From Mucilaginibacter paludis DSM 18603 (lineage in GTDB: Bacteria > Bacteroidota > Bacteroidia > Sphingobacteriales > Sphingobacteriaceae), in the NCBI RefSeq assembly GCF_000166195.2, contig NZ_CM001403.1, positions 5,660,432 through 5,724,431 of the forward strand: a DNA stretch of 64,000 nucleotides. The letters run 5' to 3'. Shown piece by piece: positions 7,754 through 15,566 of this stretch (the stretch's first letter is position 1; every line of letters starts with the position of its first letter). The notes beneath the pieces were generated by a model that saw nothing but the letters and a program-made list of their open reading frames with translations, searched no databases and was not told the origin of the DNA. Position numbers and translations under genes: made by a program.

Positions 7754-8698
7754 ATGATTAAATTTTTAGAAACCATTTCACAAAGCCTAAATGGCCTGGG
7801 TTTTCCTGTTTTGATATTAGCGCTCGGCATCCTGGAATTTTCGCTCGGGCTTTATGGGAAACACTGGACAAAGAATGAGCGTATATTAGATATCCTCAGT
7901 TTTGTTTTTCCGCCACTGTTGCTATATCCTGTGCTGGCCTATTTGGGTTTAAAGTTTTTACCGCAGGTTATTCCGCAATACCAAGATTTATTTTCATGGG
8001 TGCCTTTTATCTTCGGCTTTCTTATTATTGCCATCGCTGATGATCTTACCCAATACTGGTATCACCGCTTGCACCACCAGATCCCGTTTCTATGGCGTTT
8101 TCATCGTACGCATCATTCTGCCCCCTATATGGGCATGGCTATGGCCAGCCGGCAAAATATCATCTATACGTTTTTGTTTTCACAAATCTACCTTACCACT
8201 ATATTGGTATATCTGGGCCTGGGTTATCCTGCTTTGTTTGTAAGGGCGTTAAAAACGGTGATCGTCACTTTTGCGCATTCGAGCATTAAATGGGATAAGC
8301 CATTTTATAGATACAAAGTGCTACATCCATTTGCCTGGGTATTAGAGCGACTGATTTCTACGCCTGCCACTCACCATGCGCATCATTCCAGTTCTACCGA
8401 TGATGGGGTAGGTTATTATAAAGGCAATTTTGGCAATATGTTTTTCCTTTGGGATGTGCTCTTTGGTACAGCCCTTATCTCCCGGCAATATCCCAAGGCG
8501 TATGGTATATCTCACTACGAGGGCGACGAATGGTATGCACAACTACTTTGGCCTATTCTTAAATCAAAAAAAGAGGGGAGTGAGTTATCGCGCGGCGGGC
8601 CGGTAGTTCGCGCTGATATTGAGCCAGATAAACTATCCCGTATAACGCAGGCAAGTTCAGGCGAATCCGATCCCTTGCATCTGGCTTTCAAAAATTAA
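7754..8698 (+). CDS. sterol desaturase/fatty acid hydroxylase family membrane protein
   Basis: A 314-residue membrane protein with the three histidine clusters of the family: HRLHH, HRTHH and HHAHH. These bind a di-iron centre that hydroxylates or desaturates lipid-like substrates using O2. At least four hydrophobic segments are present, and the His boxes are placed as expected on the cytosolic face. It follows the PIG-L gene after about 90 bases. In the sulfur island it might modify a lipid such as a sulfonolipid, but nothing in the sequence defines the substrate. Confidence 0.87.
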   Translation: MIKFLETISQSLNGLGFPVLILALGILEFSLGLYGKHWTKNERILDILSFVFPPLLLYPVLAYLGLKFLPQVIPQYQDLFSWVPFIFGFLIIAIADDLTQYWYHRLHHQIPFLWRFHRTHHSAPYMGMAMASRQNIIYTFLFSQIYLTTILVYLGLGYPALFVRALKTVIVTFAHSSIKWDKPFYRYKVLHPFAWVLERLISTPATHHAHHSSSTDDGVGYYKGNFGNMFFLWDVLFGTALISRQYPKAYGISHYEGDEWYAQLLWPILKSKKEGSELSRGGPVVRADIEPDKLSRITQASSGESDPLHLAFKN

Positions 8699-8837
8699 AT
8701 CTCCAAAAATAAATGCCGATTTCAGCGTAAGCAGGCCAATGAAATGCCGCCCAACTGAATTTTTTGATCGGCTGCCTGGTTGCGCAAAATAAAGCCAGGC
8801 CGACCTGGAATGCCGGCGAACTGCTTGGAAAGCAATA

Positions 8838-9878
8838 ATGGATATGATGATAGAGCTAAAAAATATTACTAAAACATTTTATAAAAATACCAGCCAGGTG
8901 AGCGCTTTATCTAATATTTCGCTAGTTGTTCCTAAAGGTAAAATATTGGGGGTTATAGGGGCGTCGGGTGCCGGGAAAAGTACATTGATCCGTTGTGTTA
9001 ACCTGCTGGAACGGCCAACATCCGGAGAGGTATTTATCGGTGGTCGTAATTTAACGTCCCTTAAACCTGCAGCGCTTGCTAAGGCAAGGCGCGAGATAGG
9101 TATGATTTTCCAGCATTTTAACTTACTATCCTCACGCACGGTAGCTGGCAACGTAGCGTTCCCTTTGGAGCTCAGTAATACACCGGGAGACGAAATAAAG
9201 AAACGGGTTGCCGAATTACTGGAATTAGTGGGCCTCGGCGACAAAGCCAATGAATACCCCGGAAATTTATCTGGTGGGCAAAAGCAACGGGTAGCCATTG
9301 CAAGAACGTTAGCAACCAATCCCAAAGTATTGTTATGCGACGAGGCAACCAGCGCTCTCGACCCAGCAACAACGCGCTCTATTCTTAATCTGTTAAAAGA
9401 TATCAATAAGCGTTTCCAAATCACAATCTTACTCATCACACATGAAATGAATGTGGTAAAAGCTATTTGCGACGAAGTAGCCGTTATCAGCGAAGGGAGA
9501 TTGATTGAACGCGGCCCGGTAAGTGATGTTTTTGCCTATCCGGAAACTACAATTGCAAAGCAATTCATCGCGTCATCCTTGCACGCGGCTTTACCGGCTG
9601 AATATGAACAGCGGGTTTCACCAACGCCCCAAGGCCAAAATCATCCAGTGGTTAAACTGGAATTTAACGGGCATTCGGCCGGGGCCGGCATTTTATCCGA
9701 GGCAAGCAGGATGTTTAACGTAGATAATAACATTATCAGCGCGCAAATGGATTATACGGGAGGGGTGAAATACGGCGTAATGCTTATTGAAGTGGCCGGC
9801 GGTGAAAATGATACCAAGGCGTCGCTGAACTATTATCGCAGCAAACATATTGATGTGGAGGTACTGGGCTATGTCTGA
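8838..9878 (+). CDS. metN: methionine ABC transporter ATP-binding protein MetN
   Basis: A 346-residue ABC ATPase with Walker A GASGAGKST (residues 41-49), signature LSGGQKQR, Walker B VLLCDEATSALDP, and a C-terminal NIL domain (about residues 265-346) that binds methionine and gives trans-inhibition in MetNI systems. The start may be at 8838 or at the internal ATG at 8844 (both before IELKNITKTF). The final 8 bases overlap metI. A small hairpin (GCCTGG/CCAGGC, about 8780-8806) lies in the leader, but there is no SAM riboswitch on this strand. It forms an operon with metI and metQ. Confidence 0.95.
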   Translation: MDMMIELKNITKTFYKNTSQVSALSNISLVVPKGKILGVIGASGAGKSTLIRCVNLLERPTSGEVFIGGRNLTSLKPAALAKARREIGMIFQHFNLLSSRTVAGNVAFPLELSNTPGDEIKKRVAELLELVGLGDKANEYPGNLSGGQKQRVAIARTLATNPKVLLCDEATSALDPATTRSILNLLKDINKRFQITILLITHEMNVVKAICDEVAVISEGRLIERGPVSDVFAYPETTIAKQFIASSLHAALPAEYEQRVSPTPQGQNHPVVKLEFNGHSAGAGILSEASRMFNVDNNIISAQMDYTGGVKYGVMLIEVAGGENDTKASLNYYRSKHIDVEVLGYV

Positions 9879-10527
9879 ACCAATGTTGGTTATGATTTTG
9901 CGGGGTTTATGGGAAACCATCGTGATGACTTTTGTATCTGGCTTTTTTGGTTTTTTATTGGGATTACCGACCGGGGTAGTGCTGTTTATGACCAGGAAAG
10001 GCCAGGTACTGGAAAATCGTTTCGTCAATGGGGGTGTCTCTGTATTGGTCAATATTTTCCGTTCGATCCCCTTTATTATTTTGATCGTATGGATGATCCC
10101 TTTTACAAGGGTATTGGTAGGAACCTCTATCGGAGTTGAAGCGGCGCTGGTACCGCTGAGTATAGGTGCGGCGCCATTTATTGCAAGAATGGTTGAAAAT
10201 AGTTTGGTCGAGATTCCGAATGGTTTAATTGAGGCAGCGCGGTCAATGGGGGCCACGCCATTGCAGATTGTTTTTAAAGTATTGCTGCCCGAAGCGCTGC
10301 CATCTATTATCGGCAGTGCCTCAATTACCCTCATTACCCTGGTTGGTTATTCGGCCATGGGTGGCGCGGTGGGAGCGGGGGGCTTAGGTCAAATTGGCTA
10401 TCAGTATGGTTACGTGGGTTATGATGTTGTTGTTATGAATACTGTTCTTGTCCTTTTGGTATTACTCGTATTTATCATTCAAGTGGCGGGTGAGTTTATT
10501 GCAAAAAAAGTGGACCATCGCAAATAA
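9871..10527 (+). CDS. metI: methionine ABC transporter permease MetI
   Basis: A 218-residue permease with five hydrophobic segments and the MetI signature EAARSMGATPLQIVFKVLLPEALP, which couples to the MetN ATPase, followed by GYSAMGGAVGAGGLGQIGYQYGY. I place the start at the ATG at 9871 (MSEPMLVM), which overlaps the metN stop by 8 bases in the usual way. The longer ORF from 9850 would only extend into metN. It imports D- or L-methionine together with metN and metQ. Confidence 0.95.
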   Translation: MSEPMLVMILRGLWETIVMTFVSGFFGFLLGLPTGVVLFMTRKGQVLENRFVNGGVSVLVNIFRSIPFIILIVWMIPFTRVLVGTSIGVEAALVPLSIGAAPFIARMVENSLVEIPNGLIEAARSMGATPLQIVFKVLLPEALPSIIGSASITLITLVGYSAMGGAVGAGGLGQIGYQYGYVGYDVVVMNTVLVLLVLLVFIIQVAGEFIAKKVDHRK

Positions 10528-10542
10528 TTTATATAGAAAAAA

Positions 10543-11352
10543 ATGAAAAATTTATCGTTAATTACTATCGCCGTTTTATACCTCGGCTTATCGGCATGTG
10601 GAAGGAAAAATCAAGCCAATAACACCAATCATATTAAAGTTGGTGTTGAATCTGGACCTGAATACACCGTTGCGCAGGCAGCCCAAAAAGTGGCTAAAGA
10701 AAAGTATGGCCTGGATGTGGAGCTGGTTCAGTTTAATGATTATGTAATGCCCAACGAAGCCTTAAGGCAGGGTGATATCGATTTAAACGTATTCCAAAAT
10801 AAGCCTTACCTGGATGTGCAGGCAAAGCAGAGGGGCTATAAGTTTGCTATACTTGGCAATACTTTTGTGTACCCGCTGGCGGGTTATTCAAGGAAGATTA
10901 AAAGCATTTCCGGGTTGCAAGATGGCAGCACAATTATTATTCCAAATGATCCTACCAATAGCGGGAGATCTTTACTGCTGTTACAAAAAGCCGGTTTGCT
11001 AAAACTCAGGGATAATGTGGGTTTACTGCCAACTGTAAATGATATTGTGGCCAATCCAAAGAGTTTAAAAATTCTGGAATTGGAAGCGCCCCAATTACCG
11101 AGAGCGCTTGACGACCAAAAGGTAACTATAGCCATCATCAATAACACCTTTGCAGGCCCGGCCGGTCTTGTCGCTAAACGGGACGGATTATTCGTGGAAG
11201 ATGAAAAATCGCCTTATGTCAATATTATCGTATCCAGAGAGGATAACAGGAATCAGGATAACGTGAAAAAAATCGTGAAGTCGTACCAGTCACCAGAAGT
11301 AGCTGCAGTGGCCGAAGTGGCTTTTAAAGGCGGCGCGGTTAAAGGCTGGTAA
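10543..11352 (+). CDS. metQ: methionine-binding lipoprotein MetQ (NlpA family)
   Basis: A 269-residue lipoprotein with signal LITIAVLYLGLSAC (lipobox LSAC, Cys19) and the NlpA/MetQ body IKVGVESGPEYTVAQAAQ, YVMPNEALRQGDIDLNVFQ, PNDPTNSGRSLLLLQKAG. It captures methionine in the periplasm for MetNI. Only two Met and one Cys (the lipid anchor) occur in the whole chain, in line with the sulfur-poor composition of the island. It follows metI after 15 bases. A strong hairpin at 11404-11440 ends the operon and faces the converging tRNA-Cys transcript. Confidence 0.94.
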   Translation: MKNLSLITIAVLYLGLSACGRKNQANNTNHIKVGVESGPEYTVAQAAQKVAKEKYGLDVELVQFNDYVMPNEALRQGDIDLNVFQNKPYLDVQAKQRGYKFAILGNTFVYPLAGYSRKIKSISGLQDGSTIIIPNDPTNSGRSLLLLQKAGLLKLRDNVGLLPTVNDIVANPKSLKILELEAPQLPRALDDQKVTIAIINNTFAGPAGLVAKRDGLFVEDEKSPYVNIIVSREDNRNQDNVKKIVKSYQSPEVAAVAEVAFKGGAVKGW

Positions 11353-11403
11353 ATTCTCCTGTTAATCGGGGAAATAGCGTTTTAAACCGATTGTTTGCAA
11401 CAT

Positions 11404-11440
11404 ATTCAGGAATTATTTTCATTATAAATAATTCCTGAAT
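11404..11440. terminator. bidirectional hairpin between metQ and the minus-strand tRNA-Cys
   Basis: Perfect 15-bp arms ATTCAGGAATTATTT / AAATAATTCCTGAAT with a 7-base loop. AT-rich flanks on both sides make it usable by both the metNIQ and the converging riboswitch-tRNA transcripts. Confidence 0.8.
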
Positions 11441-11466
11441 CAGGTATTTAAATAAGGTGGATTAAG

Positions 11467-11538
11467 AGGTGTGAGGATGGATTTGAACCATCGTAAAGGG
11501 TTTTGCAGACCCCCGCCTTTCCACTCGGCCACTCCACC
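11467..11538 (-). tRNA. tRNA-Cys(GCA)-like gene with a bulged acceptor stem
   Basis: On the minus strand a cloverleaf can be drawn: D-stem GCC/GGC, anticodon stem GGGGT/ACCCT with loop CTGCAAA (GCA), T-arm GATGG-TTCAAAT-CCATC, discriminator U. The acceptor arms are GGTGGAG and CTCACACC. Seven pairs form only if one A (plus-strand T at 11472) is bulged from the 3' strand. The copy at 6616 pairs perfectly. Identity elements for CysRS (GCA, U73) are kept. It is therefore a divergent second tRNA-Cys, either decaying or specialised, and it lies directly downstream of a SAM-I riboswitch. Confidence 0.82.
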
Positions 11539-11637
11539 TTATATCATTAGCGCGCAACCTTCAGCTTAGACTGACCGATATATAACTTGGCAGCCTGAAT
11601 TGCCCGGTTTAAACGTTTTCGACAGATAAGCGTCAAT

Positions 11638-11752
11638 ATGATTTATCTTTCTCTGAATAACAGAGCTGGAGTTAGCACCTTGCCATTTTTTATTTGGCAG
11701 GTTGCTCAGATTTCAACGGGCCATTCCCTCGGTCTTTCTGGATAAATCAAGC
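11638..11752 (-). ncRNA. SAM-I (S-box) riboswitch
   Basis: Read on the minus strand, the classic S-box core is present in order: GAGGGAATGGCCC, TTGAAATCTGAGCAACC, then P3 TGCCA/TGGCA, then AAGGTGCTAACTCC, P4 CTCTG/CAGAG and the 3' AGATAA. P1 is GATTTATC pairing with GATAAATC (8 perfect pairs; plus-strand 11741-11748 and 11640-11647). In the family, S-adenosylmethionine binding usually switches expression off. Downstream of P1, TTATCT could pair with AGATAA of the P1 3' strand as an alternative stem, but I do not see a clear U-tract terminator. The only gene downstream before the 11404 hairpin is the bulged tRNA-Cys. Confidence 0.95.
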
Positions 11753-11790
11753 GACAGCTTTAACAATCAATCAATAACGATATAAAAGTA

Positions 11791-11839
11791 TATATAATCT
11801 ATAGATTATATAGAATTAAATTTAATTTTTTTATGTTTG
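11791..11839. promoter_or_regulatory. 22-bp perfect palindrome and divergent CTATA promoter
   Basis: Positions 11791-11812 form a perfect 22-bp palindrome centred on CTATAG (half-site TATATAATCTA). To the right, a -7 box TATGTTTG at 11832-11839 starts exactly 33 bp after the CTATAG at 11799, the same spacing as at the two Cys-leader promoters. It would serve the Hc1-like gene at 11870. Because the element is symmetric, it could also activate the minus-strand riboswitch/tRNA-Cys transcript, although no clear -7 box is visible on that side. Confidence 0.65.
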
Positions 11840-11869
11840 TCATAGTTAATCATATTTAAACAGATATAT

Positions 11870-12049
11870 ATGTCAAAATTTAAAGATTTAAAATCGTTAT
11901 TAGAAGGTGCGGAAACAGATGCCGTTAAATTTTACGATAACGGGAATAAGGCTGCCGGTACACGTTTACGCGCACGACTCCAGCTGATAAAAAAAATTGC
12001 ACAGGAGATCAGGGTTGAAGTAGGTGAGCTGAAAAAAAAGAAGGAATGA
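11870..12049 (+). CDS. Hc1-like histone H1 family protein (59 aa)
   Basis: ATG at 11870, 59 residues, basic and helical: starts MSKFKDLKSLLEGAE, then DNGNKAAGTRLRARL, and ends in a Lys-rich tail. This matches the short Hc1-like histone H1 proteins widespread in Bacteroidota, which bind and compact DNA. No Cys and only the initiator Met. Its promoter carries the island's CTATA element. The next ORF, the Cys-rich 51-mer, begins 14 bases after the stop. Confidence 0.82.
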   Translation: MSKFKDLKSLLEGAETDAVKFYDNGNKAAGTRLRARLQLIKKIAQEIRVEVGELKKKKE

Positions 12050-12063
12050 TAGCCAAGGATACA

Positions 12064-12219
12064 ATGAGGCCGCACAAACTATTTAGAAGATTTGATGCAC
12101 AATACATCCAAAGGCATTGCGGATGTTGTGCATGCGTTGCGGATATAATAAGTTCATTAGAACCTTGTCGATGTTATAGCAAGCTTGCAGTTATATCAGC
12201 TTGCATTACTACTGTTTAA
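12064..12219 (+). CDS. Cys-rich small ORF, possible leader of the TonB receptor (51 aa)
   Basis: ATG at 12064, 51 codons, beginning MRPHKLFRRFDAQY and carrying seven Cys: HCGCCACV at residues 18-25, CRC at 35-37 and Cys47. It lies 14 bases after the Hc1-like stop and 148 bases before the TonB receptor gene. In a region whose real proteins nearly lack Cys, this density is striking and suggests a sensor ORF whose translation depends on Cys-tRNA. The Cys run is internal, not at the stop as in the other two leaders, so a small metal- or redox-binding protein is an alternative. Confidence 0.5.
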   Translation: MRPHKLFRRFDAQYIQRHCGCCACVADIISSLEPCRCYSKLAVISACITTV

Positions 12220-12366
12220 CCGGCCCGGCAAAATCAAGGAACGATTGAAATTATCGGTTCCCAATTATGGATTGATATCTGCCTCCCGGCAGGCAAATTA
12301 TTAGTACGGCGGTTAAGCATCTACTAAGCAAAATTTCAATACAACTTAATATTTAAACCATTTATC
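12220..12366 (+). promoter_or_regulatory. structured leader upstream of the TonB receptor
   Basis: Two hairpins are visible: GGAACGAT (12238-12245) with ATCGGTTCC (12253-12261, one bulge) and CTGCC/GGCAG (12279-12292, 4-base loop). No riboswitch family was recognised. They could be the switching part of the Cys-rich ORF upstream or processing sites. Confidence 0.4.
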
Positions 12367-15156
12367 ATGAAAAAAATCATTACTTTTTCTATTTTAATAT
12401 TATCCTTGCTTGGCGCATCTGTCGCTCAATCGCAGGTAATTAACGGCGTTGTTAAAGATCAATCCCAAACCCTTATCGGCGCATCTGTAAAAATAGCGGG
12501 TCAAACTATCGGCACATCAACAGACGTGAACGGAAATTATTCGTTAAGTCTGAAAAGTGGCAGTTACAAAGTGGTAGCCAGCTATGCTGGTTATGAAACC
12601 GTTTTTAAGGATGTTACATTAGCTGCAGGGCAAACAATCAGGTTGGATTTTACACTTTCTCCATCAGGTAATTTAAACGAGGTAGTTGTAGTTGGCTCAC
12701 GCAGCAAGCCCCGGTCGCAGCTCAACTCACCTGTGCCTGTGGACGTGGTTGATATAAAAAAATTAAGCCGTAACGCGCCTCAGGTTACCTTGAACCAGAT
12801 ATTGAATTATGTGGCGCCGTCATTCTCATCCAATGTTCAAACCATATCCGATGGCACTGATCATATCGATCCGGCCTCTTTACGCGGTTTAGGCCCTGAT
12901 CAGGTTTTGGTTTTGATTAATGGTAAAAGGCGGCATACTACTTCATTGATCAATATTAACGGCAGCTTCGGCAAAGGCTCCGTAGGAACCGACCTGAATG
13001 CCATACCAACAGCGGCTATTAAGCGCATTGAAATTTTGCGGGATGGGGCATCGGCCCAATATGGGTCTGACGCGATAGCCGGCGTGATCAACATTATCCT
13101 GGACGATCAGGTTAATGTTTTAAGCGGGAATATTACAACCGGTGGGTACGACTCAAAACACACCGAAAAAGGTAAAACATTTGATGGTGGGCAGGTGCAG
13201 GCTAACCTGAATTATGGCGTGCCCCTTGGCGAAAGCGGCGGCTTTTTAAACCTTGCCGGATCGTATGATTACCGTGACTATACCAACCGGATGATCGCTT
13301 ACGGCGGAACAATTTTTACCGATTACAACGATCCTGCTTTAGCTACCGTTCCGGGAACGCCTACAGGAAAAGATATTACCGATGCCGAACTGGCCAAACG
13401 CGGTTTGAGCCGGTCGGATTTTAATTCACGTGTCGGTCAGTCGGCCAATAGGGGAGGGAGCCTTTTTTTCAATTCCTCATTGCCCTTGGCAAACGGCGCA
13501 GAGGTATATGCCTTCGGAGGGTTAAACTATCGCCACGGCGAATCGGCGGCATTTTTTCGTACCCCTTCACAATTAACACAAACTAACGCTACTATTTATC
13601 CGAATGGATTTTTACCGCTGATTGTAACCGATAATAAGGATCAATCAATAGCGGTAGGTACTCGAGGCAAATTGGGCGAATGGAAAATTGATGTAAGCAA
13701 TACCTACGGACAAAATAAGCTTGATTTTTCAACCACCAACACGTTAAATGCTTCTTTGTTAAGTTCATCTCCAAATTCGTTCAATGATGGGGGCTATGTT
13801 TTCAAACAAAATACCACTAACCTGGACCTGAGCCGTTTTTATAAAAATGTATTAAGCGGCTTGAACCTTGCTTTTGGAGCCGAACACCGTTATGAAAATT
13901 ACCAGATATTGCAGGGGCAGGAGTCATCATACGTTAATTACGGTAACGCGCTTAACATTGGCACAGATGCGTTGGGCAAGCCAATTTTGGTTCAAAACCC
14001 CAAAGGCAATGTTTCTACTTTATTTGCCGCTAATGGTTCAGCATTAGGAGGTGGCGCACAGGGCTTCGGAGGCTTCAGCCCGGATAATGTGGTGAATGCA
14101 TCACGCACCTCGGTGGCTTTTTATGGCGATGGCGAGATTAATTTCACAGATGCTTTTTTAGTGGACGGTGCTTTACGCTTTGAAAATTATTCTGATTTTG
14201 GCTCAACACTAAATTGGAAAGTGGCTTCGAGATACAAGTTTTCAGACAAGTTTTTATTGCGCGGAGCAGCAAGCACAGGCTTCAGGGCGCCGTCTTTGCA
14301 GCAAAGTTACTTCAGCGCCACGTCAACTATATTTTCAAACGGGCAGTTTGTAGAGTCGGGCACTTTCAGAAATGATAGCCGTATAGCCCAGCTTTTAGGC
14401 ATTCCTAAGTTAAAACAAGAAACATCTCATAATTACAGTTTGGGCTTCACCAGCAATTTAGGCGATTTTAAATTAACTGTCGACGGATATTATATCAAGA
14501 TCAATAACCGGATCATCTACACCGGCCAGTTTTCAGGAAGCGCTACCGGCTCGGCTCAGGATCAGGAGATTTATAACATTTTGCATAGCGCCAATGCGCA
14601 AACCGCACGTTTTTTTGCCAATGCTATCGATACCCGCACCCGTGGTATTGATGCTGTGCTAACTTATTCTAAAAAACTCGGCAGTGGTTCATTCCGCACG
14701 GATCTGTCAGGCACCTACGCTAAAACAGATCTCGCAGGTTCGGTACATGCTTCGCCTTTATTGGTTGGCAAAGAAAGTACCTACTTCGATGATGCCAGCC
14801 GCATCTATCTTGAATCGGCCGTGCCGCAAAGCAAGATCAACCTTTCTTTAACTTATGATATCGGCAAATGGAATTTCTTTTGGCGCGATGTCTATTTCGG
14901 CAAGGTTACTGAAGCAACCAACGTAGTAACCGCCCAGGATACTTATAAGGGCAAAATTATCTCGGATGTGAGCGTTGGATATGAGTTTTATAAAGATTTC
15001 CATCTATCTGTTGGAGCCAACAATCTGTTTGATATTTACCCGGATCCAACATCCGTGGCCAACCAAAGCTCCGGCAGATTTTTATATTCACGCACTGCCC
15101 AGCAGTTTGGCTTTAATGGCCGGTTTTTATTTACCCGGTTATCCTTTAACCTGTAG
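12367..15156 (+). CDS. TonB-dependent receptor with carboxypeptidase-like regulatory domain
   Basis: A 929-residue outer-membrane receptor: signal peptide (residues 1-20), carboxypeptidase-regulatory-like domain (about 24-107, VINGVVKDQSQTLIGASV), plug domain (about 115-250, with GTDLNAIPTAAIKRIEILRDGASAQYGSDAIAGVINI), then a beta-barrel ending TRLSFNL. It lacks a SusD partner, as in receptors for small ligands. The chain has only 2 Met and no Cys, far below normal, pointing to use under sulfur starvation. The ligand is unknown; in this setting a sulfur compound is likely. The structured leader and the Cys-rich ORF upstream suggest control at the 5' end. Confidence 0.92.
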   Translation: MKKIITFSILILSLLGASVAQSQVINGVVKDQSQTLIGASVKIAGQTIGTSTDVNGNYSLSLKSGSYKVVASYAGYETVFKDVTLAAGQTIRLDFTLSPSGNLNEVVVVGSRSKPRSQLNSPVPVDVVDIKKLSRNAPQVTLNQILNYVAPSFSSNVQTISDGTDHIDPASLRGLGPDQVLVLINGKRRHTTSLININGSFGKGSVGTDLNAIPTAAIKRIEILRDGASAQYGSDAIAGVINIILDDQVNVLSGNITTGGYDSKHTEKGKTFDGGQVQANLNYGVPLGESGGFLNLAGSYDYRDYTNRMIAYGGTIFTDYNDPALATVPGTPTGKDITDAELAKRGLSRSDFNSRVGQSANRGGSLFFNSSLPLANGAEVYAFGGLNYRHGESAAFFRTPSQLTQTNATIYPNGFLPLIVTDNKDQSIAVGTRGKLGEWKIDVSNTYGQNKLDFSTTNTLNASLLSSSPNSFNDGGYVFKQNTTNLDLSRFYKNVLSGLNLAFGAEHRYENYQILQGQESSYVNYGNALNIGTDALGKPILVQNPKGNVSTLFAANGSALGGGAQGFGGFSPDNVVNASRTSVAFYGDGEINFTDAFLVDGALRFENYSDFGSTLNWKVASRYKFSDKFLLRGAASTGFRAPSLQQSYFSATSTIFSNGQFVESGTFRNDSRIAQLLGIPKLKQETSHNYSLGFTSNLGDFKLTVDGYYIKINNRIIYTGQFSGSATGSAQDQEIYNILHSANAQTARFFANAIDTRTRGIDAVLTYSKKLGSGSFRTDLSGTYAKTDLAGSVHASPLLVGKESTYFDDASRIYLESAVPQSKINLSLTYDIGKWNFFWRDVYFGKVTEATNVVTAQDTYKGKIISDVSVGYEFYKDFHLSVGANNLFDIYPDPTSVANQSSGRFLYSRTAQQFGFNGRFLFTRLSFNL

Positions 15157-15170
15157 TTCACCTGGATTAA

Positions 15171-15204
15171 AAAGACAACTGGCTCGTGTTGGCCAGCTGT
15201 CTTT
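15171..15204 (+). terminator. terminator after the TonB receptor
   Basis: Hairpin arms AAAGACAACTGGC and GCCAGCTGTCTTT (one mismatch) starting 14 bases after the receptor stop. Confidence 0.75.
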
Positions 15205-15496
15205 CGATATTATCGCCGATAACAGAATCCAATTGCTTTTTTAAGATGACCGTAGTTTTTTACGTTAACCAGGCTCAACATACACGTGTCAGTATAATGC
15301 ATAGATTTAAACAGGCGAATGATGGTATCGATATTTAAAATGAGGTGAGGCAGATAAAACACCGATAGCTTGCTTAAAGAAGCATAGGGTATGCCTGCCC
15401 AAAAGCGGAAAATAAGGCTTATGGGCAATTAATTTGCATGTTTTTACAACTAAAAGTTAATCATATTAATGATATGATAGTTTTTTCAATAAAAGT

Positions 15497-15537
15497 CTAT
15501 AATGTCTATAGGAATTAATATATTTTTCTTATCATTG
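15497..15537 (+). promoter_or_regulatory. CTATA-type promoter ahead of Cys leader peptide 2
   Basis: CTATAATGTCTAT at 15497-15509 is identical over 13 bp to the site at 5529 and continues AGGAATTAATA. A -7-like box TATCATTG (one mismatch to TAnnTTTG) begins at 15530, exactly 33 bp after the element's first base, as at the other two sites. Transcription would start near 15544, about 23 bases before the leader ORF. The 290 bases between the TonB receptor terminator and this site hold no gene I can support. Confidence 0.65.
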
Positions 15538-15566
15538 TTAAAATAAAATCAACTCTCTGATTCACA

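Noticed and set aside
8700..8837. SAM riboswitch in front of metN
   Set aside because: Expected for a methionine importer, but the S-box core words (GAGGGA, GGTGCTAA) are absent; only a short hairpin is visible.
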